Source: RHLJ01 sp965222205 (GTDB lineage: Bacteria; Bacteroidota; Rhodothermia; Balneolales; Balneolaceae). From it: a stretch of 64,000 bases of DNA. Shown piece after piece: positions 1 to 7,761 of the stretch (position 1 is its first letter; each line of letters opens with the position of its first letter). The notes under the pieces are model-generated. The model did not search any database, was not told the DNA's origin, and was given only the letters and a program-made list of their open reading frames with translations. Where the stretch lies: the NCBI GenBank assembly GCA_965222205.1, contig OZ244932.1:1550001-1614000 (forward strand). Direction: 5' to 3'. A program made the position numbers and the translations under genes.

Positions 1-478
1 CCTGGTGTACATCACAATCGACTATCAAAACTTTATTTAACCACTTTGCCCTCTTAAGTACTTTGATTGCTACGGCAACATCATTATAAACACAAAATCC
101 TTCTCCATGATCCGGCATAGCATGATGTGTTCCTCCAGCTAAATTCCCGGAAATCCCATCCTGCAGAGCCATAAGTGCAGCATTAATTGTCCCCTGTACG
201 GCATGCCTCGATCTAATGGCAAGGCTTTGGCTCCAAGGCAATCCCATTCTCCTTACTTCTTTTTTGGATAGAATACCTTCCCAGACTGCCAAGGCATACC
301 GATGAGTATGAGTAGTAATTAGACTTGAGATTTCCACCATTGGTGGAGCGATGACATCCTCTTTTCTTATAATTTTATGGTCGGTAAGGTAGGTATATAA
401 CCCGCGAAATTTCTTCATCGGGAATATATGCTCATCAGGAATAGTGGCGTAATACTCGGGGCAGTAACTAACTCTCAC
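1..478 (-). CDS. Histone deacetylase family protein (3' part missing, runs off left edge)
   Basis: About 159 N-terminal residues of an HDAC/AcuC/acetylpolyamine amidohydrolase-type Zn hydrolase are present; the family removes acetyl groups from lysines or polyamines. Visible motifs are an N-terminal YCPEYYATIPDEHIFPMKKF-type opening, then GGTHHAM with the paired catalytic histidines, GEGFCVYND, and near the window edge VLIVDCDVHQ with the metal-binding Asp and His. I place the start at the GTG at 478-476, which overlaps the pgeF stop as GTGA, implying translational coupling. The family is normally about 300 residues, so roughly half is seen. The natural substrate cannot be told from sequence. 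Confidence 0.85.
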   Translation of the reverse strand, partial: MRVSYCPEYYATIPDEHIFPMKKFRGLYTYLTDHKIIRKEDVIAPPMVEISSLITTHTHRYALAVWEGILSKKEVRRMGLPWSQSLAIRSRHAVQGTINAALMALQDGISGNLAGGTHHAMPDHGEGFCVYNDVAVAIKVLKRAKWLNKVLIVDCDVHQ

Positions 479-1236
479 TTCAGCTTGTTCAGTTTGATAA
501 TGCCAACCATCCGCCCACTTTTTTCTTTTTCACGGCGATAAGAGTAAAAAAGGTTTTCATGATCAATAGTACACCTTTCGTCAATTTCGATATGGTTTTC
601 GTCTATTCCTTCTTCCAACAGCTGATCTTTGACTAAACCTTTTAAATCAACATGTGGTTTTTCATACTGTTGTCTGTCCACTAAATGATCAGAGAATTCT
701 TTAGCAACTTCTTCACCTACCTCAAAATTATGTCTGGCTATGCATGGACTCACAAACACTTTTATTTGATCAAGCTCAGCTCCCAACTCCAGCATTTTGT
801 GTATCGTTTTAGGTACAATCTGGTTTACAGCCCCCCTCCATCCGGCATGGGCAGCGCCTATTACTCTATTAATTGAATCTCCAAACAAAATAGCACCACA
901 ATCTGCTACCTGAATACCCAGCGCTGTTCCGGGTGTATTCGACACAAAGGCATCGGTTTCAGGATAAATGCCCCCTTTTATAATCACTTTTATATTTGTT
1001 TTGTGAATCTGCTCGGCCAAAGCCAAATTTGAAGGTTTCATCCTTAATTCGGATGAGAGAAGGTTTAGATTATGAAGTATTATATCCGGTTTTTCTTTGG
1101 AATTGAACCCAACATTTAAACCGGGAATTTGTTGAAGTTCTTCTTTCAGGTGAGCATTCTTCAGGCTGAACCAACTAAATATCCTGGTATTGTTAAGTTT
1201 TTCCGGTCTGATGAACTCAATGTGGGAAGATGTCAT
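475..1236 (-). CDS. pgeF: Peptidoglycan editing factor / purine nucleoside phosphorylase, YfiH (laccase-domain) family
   Basis: A 253-residue protein of the YfiH/YlmD multicopper-oxidase-like (DUF152) family. Members have purine nucleoside phosphorylase and adenosine deaminase activity, and YfiH also edits peptidoglycan precursors. The conserved metal and active-site residues are visible: EQIH (His78), VADC (Cys113), AAHAGWRG (His130), then SPCIARHNFEVG and a C-terminal YRREKEKSGRM segment. Length is normal for the family. The start lies 20 bases inside the end of aroE and the stop overlaps the HDAC-like GTG, so aroE-pgeF-HDAC behave as one unit. Which activity dominates here is not decidable. 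Confidence 0.9.
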   Translation of the reverse strand: MTSSHIEFIRPEKLNNTRIFSWFSLKNAHLKEELQQIPGLNVGFNSKEKPDIILHNLNLLSSELRMKPSNLALAEQIHKTNIKVIIKGGIYPETDAFVSNTPGTALGIQVADCGAILFGDSINRVIGAAHAGWRGAVNQIVPKTIHKMLELGAELDQIKVFVSPCIARHNFEVGEEVAKEFSDHLVDRQQYEKPHVDLKGLVKDQLLEEGIDENHIEIDERCTIDHENLFYSYRREKEKSGRMVGIIKLNKLK

Positions 1237-2068
1237 CCAGTTTCATTTTGATAAGCCCGATTGGAAATTCTTTGCCTGTCCAAAGTTGGAAAGATTTCGC
1301 TCCCTGATGAATCAACATGTCGATCCCTTCAATTGGAATTCCGCCAGCGCCTATTGCTTGTTTTAAAAATTTAGTCTCTTTTGGATTGTATACGATGTCG
1401 TAACAAAGCTTTCCTTCCAATAATTCTCTTTCGTTATCTTTTATTGGTGAAGCATCAGTATTCGGAATCATCCCCAATGGAGTAGCATTTACAATCAACG
1501 AAGCATACTCAGCGTACTCAGTCCATTCGTCATAACTGCATGTAAGAACATCATTAAAGCCCGAGTATCTTTCTGGCCTTCGGGATACCATGACCACTTC
1601 CTCAAACCCTGTTTCATTTAATGCATATACAATGGCTTTAGTAGCTCCTCCCGAGCCAAACACAATTGCCCGACTAAGTTCCATATCACCTAAATATTCT
1701 TCGAGCGGCACCTGAAATCCGTATGCATCCGTGTTATGCCCAATGAGCTTGCTTTCTTGTTTTATTATCGTGTTAATTGCCCCAATTTCTCTTGCCTGGG
1801 GTGTTAACTCATCCACAACTTCCATAAAATTTTCTTTATGCGGAATGGTAATATTCGCTCCAAGAAAATTAGGGGAATTGAAGTGAGCCACCAGTGATGG
1901 GATTTCGCTCATTGCTACTGCCACCGCATGATATTCCGCGTCTATTTCGTGTTGTTTTAAAGCGGTATTGTGCATTAGAGGTGAAACGCTGTGGCTAACA
2001 GGATTTCCAATTAACAGATAATGTGGAGAATTACTTTTCTCAGACTGCTTGAATTTTGTAAACGTCAT
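1217..2068 (-). CDS. aroE: Shikimate dehydrogenase
   Basis: A 283-residue NADPH-dependent shikimate dehydrogenase, reducing 3-dehydroshikimate in the chorismate pathway. Shikimate-binding serines lie in GNPVSHSVSP (about 21-30), the catalytic lysine in ANITIPHK (Lys78), the catalytic aspartate in HNTD (Asp114), and the nucleotide-binding loop in GSGGATKA (138-145). VNATPLGM and MLIHQGAKSF are further family signatures. About 15 residues precede the usual IGNPVSHS start, so the true start may be slightly downstream, but no other good start is seen. First gene of a unit after the SRPBCC terminator, overlapping pgeF. Confidence 0.96.
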   Translation of the reverse strand: MTFTKFKQSEKSNSPHYLLIGNPVSHSVSPLMHNTALKQHEIDAEYHAVAVAMSEIPSLVAHFNSPNFLGANITIPHKENFMEVVDELTPQAREIGAINTIIKQESKLIGHNTDAYGFQVPLEEYLGDMELSRAIVFGSGGATKAIVYALNETGFEEVVMVSRRPERYSGFNDVLTCSYDEWTEYAEYASLIVNATPLGMIPNTDASPIKDNERELLEGKLCYDIVYNPKETKFLKQAIGAGGIPIEGIDMLIHQGAKSFQLWTGKEFPIGLIKMKLDDIFPH

Positions 2069-2082
2069 AATAATTTTTAGGC

Positions 2083-2112
2083 AAAAAAAATGCGCATCAA
2101 ATGATGCGCATT
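2083..2112 (-). terminator. Rho-independent terminator after the SRPBCC gene
   Basis: On the minus strand a perfect stem (arms 2103-2112 and 2089-2098, loop of 4 nt; core TGCGCATC/GATGCGCA) is followed by eight Ts. It lies 28 bases past the SRPBCC stop and just upstream of aroE, so it separates the tmk/SRPBCC unit from aroE-pgeF-HDAC. Confidence 0.88.
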
Positions 2113-2140
2113 AACAATAAGTAAATAAATAATGTAAAGC

Positions 2141-2605
2141 TTAAGCTGTTACTTCTTCAGAAACTTCAGTTTGTTCTTCTTTAAAAGTACCAGACTCAGC
2201 AAGATCTTTAAACTTCTCCAGATCTTTCACTAATTGAGCGGGTGATTCTTCAATAAAAGTACCTAGTTCTTCAGTAGGATCTCCAAAAAATGTTCGATAA
2301 TCTAAAGAAAACTCAACTCTGGTTCGCGTACCATTGTCAAGCGGAGTAAAACGAATAGTTCCCGTTTGATTTAGGTTACCATTGATTGTGATCCATGCAA
2401 AACGAGTGTTTCGAAGGTTATCGATTAAATTGGTAGTCCAAACAAACTCTTCATTTCCAATGGTAGTTTTATACTCAAAGGTTTGAGAGTTAATTCTTTC
2501 TACTGAGTCGATACGCTCTAAAAACTTTGGGAAGTCAACTGGGTTACTAAGTAGCTCGTAAACTTTAGCTAGAGGCAAATCAATCTCGATTCTTTCGTGC
2601 GCCAT
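2141..2605 (-). CDS. SRPBCC / START-like domain protein
   Basis: A 154-residue cytoplasmic protein with the SRPBCC (START-like, polyketide cyclase/COQ10-type) helix-grip fold pattern. It opens with an amphipathic strand, IEIDLPLAKVYELLSNP, then alternating strands including GTIRFTPLDNGTRTRVEFSL, and a long C-terminal helix around 118-140 ending in an acidic tail. No catalytic motif can be assigned; such proteins bind hydrophobic ligands or act in cell-surface or lipid processes. It follows tmk with a gap of about 180 bases in which I see no gene. Ligand unknown. Confidence 0.75.
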   Translation of the reverse strand: MAHERIEIDLPLAKVYELLSNPVDFPKFLERIDSVERINSQTFEYKTTIGNEEFVWTTNLIDNLRNTRFAWITINGNLNQTGTIRFTPLDNGTRTRVEFSLDYRTFFGDPTEELGTFIEESPAQLVKDLEKFKDLAESGTFKEEQTEVSEEVTA

Positions 2606-2783
2606 AATAGAATTTAGGATGTTATAATCGTTGGAATTTAACTGTGATGAACCAGTTTTCTTGGAAACAGGAAGGATTCATCCATATTGTTCTAAAATAC
2701 GGATAATATGATTAAGCCTCAATGATCATAGCAGATAAAAAATAAAATCTTTTTATTATATCGAAAAGTGTGCCACATCAAAT

Positions 2784-3380
2784 TTAGATAGGCAGACTTT
2801 TTAGAATATTTTCCTGAACCTCATTGACAGTTTGAGAGGCATCTATCACTATAAAGCGCTCTTCCTTTTCTGCTAACTCATCAAATCCTTTTATTACACT
2901 ATCAAAAAATTCGTCTCCTGATCTTTCCATTCTATCTTTGCTGAGGTGAGCTCTTCTCATATTTGATTCTTCCAGTGAAAGTCTTAGATAAAAGGTAAAA
3001 TCCGGCGATCTTCCATGTGAAGCTATGGTATTAATCTGATTAATCTGATCAATGGGAAGACTTTTTCTTCCATACCCCTGATACGCAGTAGTAGAATCAT
3101 AAAACCGATCCAGTATTACAATTTCTCCCTTTTCTAATGCAGGAAGTACCTCTTCTGCCATTAATTGAGAACGAGCAGATGAAAACATAAGAAGCTCCGT
3201 CACCGAATCAACTTCGAAATTAGTGCTAAGCAACAGCTCTCTTATTTCTTCTGAAATTTGCGTTCCCCCAGGCTCACGGAATACACGAACGGTGTTACCT
3301 AAAGAAATTAATTTGTCCTTTAATAAAGAGATTTGTGTGGACTTCCCACTCCCATCAATCCCTTCAAATGTTATAAGCAT
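2784..3380 (-). CDS. tmk: Thymidylate kinase (dTMP kinase)
   Basis: A 198-residue dTMP kinase making dTDP. The P-loop EGIDGSGKST is at residues 6-15, REPGGT at 35-40, the DRF motif (91-93) is followed by the substrate-binding DSTTAYQGYGR stretch, and a lid region is present near residues 143-155. Length is normal. It starts 14 bases after the PspC gene stop, consistent with co-transcription in the bshC-fau-PspC-tmk run. Confidence 0.96.
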   Translation of the reverse strand: MLITFEGIDGSGKSTQISLLKDKLISLGNTVRVFREPGGTQISEEIRELLLSTNFEVDSVTELLMFSSARSQLMAEEVLPALEKGEIVILDRFYDSTTAYQGYGRKSLPIDQINQINTIASHGRSPDFTFYLRLSLEESNMRRAHLSKDRMERSGDEFFDSVIKGFDELAEKEERFIVIDASQTVNEVQENILKSLPI

Positions 3381-3394
3381 GTAAGCCGGATGAA

Positions 3395-4135
3395 TTAAAA
3401 ATCGAAATCATCCATAAGTTCGACAGGCTCTTTCGGCATTGCAAGTGATAATCCAAAATATATTAACAAACTTGCACCATAGCCCATGAAGAAGGCGGCA
3501 ACAAAAATAAAGCGAACTACTGTGGAACTGATTCCAAAATATTTGGCTAATCCTCCACAAACCCCTGCCCATTTTTTATCTGAACGGGATTTCATTAGGC
3601 GCTTTGAGCGATATCCATAGGAACCCATCGCAAAATCTTCGAAGTTTGTAGAACCGCTGCTAGATGTGAAGTCAGAATCCAGGTCGTTTCGCAAACTGCT
3701 TCTTGTTCTGGACCCTGTGAATTCCGATCCATGAACATCATCCATTCTTTTTTTTGCTGAAGCGGCTTTGGCTCTTTTTCTTTTTCTCTCTTGTCTTGAT
3801 GCTCTTTTTTCCCTCTTTCTGTCGCCTACAAAAAAGCCAAATCCAATAAGTGTTACTAATGCTCCACCTATCAGAGGCATAGAAGAAATAGCTCCTTCAA
3901 GAAATGCATCTAAGCCTTCACCAAATGAGAGCCCTATCCACTGCAATAAAAATGAAACTCCGAGAAAAAGCATTACCATACCTGATATGGTTGCAAAGTT
4001 CCAAATGCCCTTTCCTTCTTCTTTAGGTTCTTCTTTAAGAAAATTCTGCATCGTATTCTGAAGTTCAAAATCTTCAAACTCAAGAGATGCGGTTCCGGTT
4101 TTGGATGCCGTTTTTCGTCTAATATTTTCAGCCAT
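3395..4135 (-). CDS. PspC domain-containing membrane protein
   Basis: A 246-residue protein. The C-terminal third (about 178-237) is a PspC domain: KKWAGVCGGLAKYFGISSTVVR followed by a hydrophobic helix and LAMPKEP. The N-terminal half has a short acidic cytoplasmic segment, two hydrophobic helices (about 48-70 and 80-103), then a very basic stretch rich in KR and a Ser-rich linker. PspC proteins sense or protect the inner membrane under envelope stress; PspA/PspB are not in this window. The start is supported by an unusually good ribosome-binding site, listed separately. Confidence 0.85.
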   Translation of the reverse strand: MAENIRRKTASKTGTASLEFEDFELQNTMQNFLKEEPKEEGKGIWNFATISGMVMLFLGVSFLLQWIGLSFGEGLDAFLEGAISSMPLIGGALVTLIGFGFFVGDRKREKRASRQERKRKRAKAASAKKRMDDVHGSEFTGSRTRSSLRNDLDSDFTSSSGSTNFEDFAMGSYGYRSKRLMKSRSDKKWAGVCGGLAKYFGISSTVVRFIFVAAFFMGYGASLLIYFGLSLAMPKEPVELMDDFDF

Positions 4136-4143
4136 TTTTTATT

Positions 4144-4149
4144 TCCTCC
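4144..4149 (-). promoter_or_regulatory. Strong Shine-Dalgarno site of the PspC gene
   Basis: On the minus strand GGAGGA lies 8 nt before the ATG at 4135. Most genes in this window lack so clear a site, so it both fixes the start and suggests high translation initiation. Confidence 0.75.
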
Positions 4150-4180
4150 GCAATGTTGCTACGAAGGTATTAAGTGATTG

Positions 4181-4756
4181 TTACGAGTAGTAAACCCCTT
4201 TTTCTGAAATTAACCCTTTTAGTTTTTGATCAAAAGAATTGACAGGGATTTTTTCCATAATAAACTCTTCAAAAAGTACTCCAAACGAGAGAGCGGGAAT
4301 TGTAGATAAAAACCGATCATAAAATCCCTTTCCGTAGCCTAATCTGTTCCCTGCTCGATCGGCTGCTAGTAAAGGAACCAATACCAAATCAATCTCATCA
4401 ACATTAATTGGTTTAGGTTCCAAAGGTTCTAATACACCCCATTTGTTTGGTTTAAGTTCATCAAATGAACTTAATATTGAATGAGATAGTGTTCCATCTT
4501 TGAAATTTGTTACTGGTACAACCAATGTTTTATCCTGATCCAATAAATCCTTTACTAAACTATGAGTATCAACTTCAAAACGATCGTTCATTGAGATAAA
4601 GCAGTGAACCGTATCTGAAGTTTCTAATTCCCGACTGGATAAAATCACGTCCTTAATTAACTGGCTCTTTGCCCTCCATTCCTCTTTAGGAAGTGATTGC
4701 CTTTTAGCTATCATCTCTTTTCTGAGCAAAGACTTCTGTTCAGAAATTGAATCCAT
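4181..4756 (-). CDS. 5-formyltetrahydrofolate cyclo-ligase
   Basis: A 191-residue MTHFS/YgfA family enzyme that converts 5-formyl-THF to 5,10-methenyl-THF with ATP. The N-terminal helix LRKEMIAKRQSL and the family signature RLGYGKGFYDRFL (138-150), preceded by DLVLVPLLAAD, are diagnostic. Its ATG shares one base with the stop of bshC (TAATG), so the two are translationally coupled. Regulation is not visible. Confidence 0.94.
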   Translation of the reverse strand: MDSISEQKSLLRKEMIAKRQSLPKEEWRAKSQLIKDVILSSRELETSDTVHCFISMNDRFEVDTHSLVKDLLDQDKTLVVPVTNFKDGTLSHSILSSFDELKPNKWGVLEPLEPKPINVDEIDLVLVPLLAADRAGNRLGYGKGFYDRFLSTIPALSFGVLFEEFIMEKIPVNSFDQKLKGLISEKGVYYS

Positions 4757-6366
4757 TACAAGATTACAATGTGATGAATGGTGAGATCCAGCTCGTCTTT
4801 TTCAAAATCATTGAGGAGATTCTGCCAGATATCAAGTCCGTATTTATTCATAAAATAAACCGGACTTACAGAACGCTCTTGCAATCCATTTGGGAACAAT
4901 TGAGATTTTATTTTTGAAATACGATTCAGCTGGGTCTGTTCCTGTTGTTTGATAGACCGATAAACTTTCCCTTTTAGTTTATCAATTTCGTTAGAGAACC
5001 CTGCTACAACTTTACCTGCTGTTCCCTCCAATGTTGGGTCTATACTTTTGATAAATGTATTTGGTTTTTCTGCTACCTCATTGATAGATTGCTTCCAATC
5101 ACCAAAGACTCCCTCAATATCTTTTGAGTTGGTTTGATCAACATAAGCAGCTTCTAAGTCTTCTATGCGCTGATTGTAACTGCACATCGCAAATGGGAGT
5201 TTTTCCATAATCCGTTCAATGCCACTTTCAATAAGAGAGACACTGAGGCGAGGAAAAATAACAGGCATTTCGAGATCAAAGAATGGATACAAGTCTTTCA
5301 TTTGACCATAATAGGCCAGCTCTCCAGGACCTGCTACATAACCGATCGTTGGAAGCAATACATCCTGTAAAATAGGTCGTAAAAAAACATTTGGTGAAAA
5401 ATTCTGAGGATTTGCTTCAATCATGGTAAGCAGTTTTTCATCGCTCACGTCTAACTCTCCCGCCTTCCAATTACCATTCGAACGTTCAAGTTTTAGCCTG
5501 CCTGCTTTTGCATCTATATAAAAGAGATTGGAATCGCCCACAATAACCTGTCGGTGAAAATTTTTCTCAAGCCCGGCACTTTTATTCTCAAGTGCATCAA
5601 AGATATCATCAGCTGCTGTAACGGAAGTCTTAAAAACCTCTTTGCTAAGTTCTTTTATGGACTCAAAATTGCTCCCCACAATCAATAGTCCTTCCTCAGC
5701 AAACCAGAAGTTCATCAGCTGAGCAAAAGCCTGAACATGTGTTTTTCCAGGCTGATAAAATTCACTTAAAGAGTTAAATAATTTTTCGGAAAAATCGGTG
5801 TCTGGTAATCCATTTCTTACCAAAGCCTCAAATTTCTTAATCGTATCTTTGATCCCCTGAATAGAGACCGGTTGTCCATTTCCTTCATCATCCAGTCCGA
5901 TTTTCCTGAATTCGTCGTAATCAGGAACTCCAACCGAAGCAATCTCTTCAAAATCATGATCTTCATCGGCAAGCCAGAAAACAGGTACTACCGGCTTATT
6001 AAGAATCTTCTCCCATTTTCGCGCAAGAAGAATTGTTGTAATAGTTTTATATACTGTGAAAAGCGGACCTCCATACACGCCCAGCTGTTGGCCGGTTACA
6101 AAAACCAGAGTTTCTTTTTTCGAAAATTTATCAATCTGTATTTGTTGGGAATCAGCGATATCCAAATATTGATGATATTCTTTCAGCGCTTTAACAAAGG
6201 GCTCTTTTGATTCAGGTTGGTTAATACTTTCTGCTTTTTCTCTTACCTGATTTTCATCAAAGGGATTAGCTGAGTAAAAATCTTTGAGTGTAGAATAGTC
6301 AGCTGTATACGTATTAAATAATGTTGAAAACGGAAGTTGTTTGAATGAACAATGATTTTCGCTCAC
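4756..6366 (-). CDS. bshC: Bacillithiol biosynthesis cysteine-adding enzyme BshC
   Basis: A 536-residue BshC homologue, the enzyme that adds cysteine to glucosaminyl-malate in the last step of bacillithiol synthesis. Family motifs are FVTGQQLGVYGGPLF (about 89-103), PVFWLADEDHDFEE (128-141), a central PTIGYVAGPGELAYYGQ block, a coiled-coil section near 440-500, and the C-terminal LFPNGLQERSVSPVYF. Length matches the family. It is three bases from the DUF151 nuclease and overlaps the cyclo-ligase by one base. bshA and bshB are not in the window. Presence implies a bacillithiol-based thiol pool. Confidence 0.95.
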   Translation of the reverse strand: MSENHCSFKQLPFSTLFNTYTADYSTLKDFYSANPFDENQVREKAESINQPESKEPFVKALKEYHQYLDIADSQQIQIDKFSKKETLVFVTGQQLGVYGGPLFTVYKTITTILLARKWEKILNKPVVPVFWLADEDHDFEEIASVGVPDYDEFRKIGLDDEGNGQPVSIQGIKDTIKKFEALVRNGLPDTDFSEKLFNSLSEFYQPGKTHVQAFAQLMNFWFAEEGLLIVGSNFESIKELSKEVFKTSVTAADDIFDALENKSAGLEKNFHRQVIVGDSNLFYIDAKAGRLKLERSNGNWKAGELDVSDEKLLTMIEANPQNFSPNVFLRPILQDVLLPTIGYVAGPGELAYYGQMKDLYPFFDLEMPVIFPRLSVSLIESGIERIMEKLPFAMCSYNQRIEDLEAAYVDQTNSKDIEGVFGDWKQSINEVAEKPNTFIKSIDPTLEGTAGKVVAGFSNEIDKLKGKVYRSIKQQEQTQLNRISKIKSQLFPNGLQERSVSPVYFMNKYGLDIWQNLLNDFEKDELDLTIHHIVIL

Positions 6367-6369
6367 AGG

Positions 6370-6945
6370 TTAGCCCTTCATTTTTTGGATTTGATCGCGG
6401 AGCTTGGCCGCTTTTTCATAATTTTCAGTTTCTACTGCTGTATGCAATTCCTGCTCAAGCTTTTCCAGTTTTGATAATTCCTTATCACCCGTAGAATCTG
6501 TTGACTTTGAAGATTTAACCGAAGAAGTTGACTCCGTATCAGTTACAATTCCGGCTTCTTTAAGAACATTTTCAGTAGTATAAATTGAACATCCGAACCG
6601 AACTGCCAGCGCTATAGCATCACTGGGTCTGGCATCAATTTCATACAATTGCTCCCCCCTTTCAAATATAATTCGCGCATAGAAGGTTCCTTCGGCAAGA
6701 TCATTTATCGTCACTTCTTTTATTGTAGCTTCGAAATTCAAAACTACATTTTTAACCAGATCATGTGTCATCGGGCGGGGCGGTTTTATGTTCTCCAATT
6801 CTAATGCAATTGCCTGTGCCTCTGAAGAGCCTATTATAATCGGAAGCCTGCGAGAGCCTTTAGCTTCAGATAAAATTAACGCATAAGCACCGCCACTACT
6901 TGGACTCGTTGAGAGCCCCAGAATTTCCATTAATATTTTGCTCAA
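6370..6945 (-). CDS. Bifunctional nuclease (DUF151) with C-terminal UVR motif
   Basis: A 191-residue protein. Residues 1-133 form a DUF151/bifunctional nuclease domain: RRLPIIIGSSEAQAIAL, the MTHDLV segment and ARPSDAIALAVR. A Ser/Thr-rich linker (134-156) joins it to a UvrB/UvrC (UVR) helical hairpin, about 158-190, with the pattern LEQEL..AVETENYEKAAKLRDQI. The family has RNase/DNase activity in Rickettsia and plants, and this fusion is common in Bacteroidota. It is the first gene of the minus-strand run toward bshC. The real substrate is unknown. Confidence 0.9.
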   Translation of the reverse strand: MSKILMEILGLSTSPSSGGAYALILSEAKGSRRLPIIIGSSEAQAIALELENIKPPRPMTHDLVKNVVLNFEATIKEVTINDLAEGTFYARIIFERGEQLYEIDARPSDAIALAVRFGCSIYTTENVLKEAGIVTDTESTSSVKSSKSTDSTGDKELSKLEKLEQELHTAVETENYEKAAKLRDQIQKMKG

Positions 6946-7163
6946 TCCAGTTCCTGATTTGCATTAATAGTTACTTTAAATGTAATGAAATTTCTTCAAG
7001 TCTTAAACCAGAACAGACTTTGTTAACTGCCCGTTCTTTCATTTTCCTCTTCCTGATGTGAGTCGTTATCGCATTAACTGCCTAACCCAAACATGTTATA
7101 TGCGCACTCTTATTTGAATACTATCATAAGCACAGACTTAATCAAAAAACTAATGAGGCAGAC

Positions 7164-7670
7164 ATGAAAACATCAAATATATTCATCGCATTATTTATAG
7201 GACTATTAACCGCTTCATGTGTTGGCCCAACCGGACCGCAAGGTCCCGCCGGAAGCGAAGTTTACTCTGCCACCATTGAAATTGATTCAGATGTAGATTT
7301 TGGAGTGGTAGATGAGTTTGTCTCAGTAGCATCGTATGGATGGAATATTCTTGATGTTTCAACTGTAGATGATGGATTGGTATTAGGATACATCAACTTT
7401 GCGGGTACCACCTCATGGCACGCTCTCCCCTTAAGTACTCCTTTCGAGAACGATTTAGTTGTGCTACGCTACTCGTTCGATATCGATAATTTTGACCTTA
7501 TTGTAGAAGGCGAAATCGCAGATAATAATGAAGCCAATGAAAACTTATTTGACGGCGATGTTCTTCGAATAGTAGCTATACCACCTACTTTATTGGCAAA
7601 GGGTAAAGGTCTTGATTACAGGAATTACGAAGCTGTTGTAAAAGCTTACAATCTCAATTTTGAAGACTAA
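7164..7670 (+). CDS. Small secreted lipoprotein with collagen-like GxP triplets
   Basis: A 168-residue protein with a lipoprotein signal peptide; the lipobox ends at Cys19 (TASC). Directly after the cysteine come three or four Gly-X-X triplets, GPTGPQGPAG. The rest is acidic, beta-rich and without a recognised catalytic motif, with SWHALPLSTPF near the middle. Many Bacteroidota lipoproteins begin with this short collagen-like stretch after the lipidated cysteine, which probably acts as a spacer at the membrane. Function unknown. It is followed by its own terminator, so it is probably monocistronic. Confidence 0.8.
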   Translation: MKTSNIFIALFIGLLTASCVGPTGPQGPAGSEVYSATIEIDSDVDFGVVDEFVSVASYGWNILDVSTVDDGLVLGYINFAGTTSWHALPLSTPFENDLVVLRYSFDIDNFDLIVEGEIADNNEANENLFDGDVLRIVAIPPTLLAKGKGLDYRNYEAVVKAYNLNFED

Positions 7671-7690
7671 TTTTATACCCATAGATGATC

Positions 7691-7727
7691 AAAAAGAGTC
7701 GTGATTAGTATCGCGGCTCTTTTTTTA
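7691..7727 (+). terminator. Rho-independent terminator after the lipoprotein gene
   Basis: A 14-bp stem with two G-U pairs (arms 7692-7705 and 7710-7723, loop TAGT) runs into a T tract at 7719-7726. It lies about 20 bases past the stop. Confidence 0.85.
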
Positions 7728-7761
7728 TTTCACGAGAGTAAATTGTTTGCTAAACTTTGGG

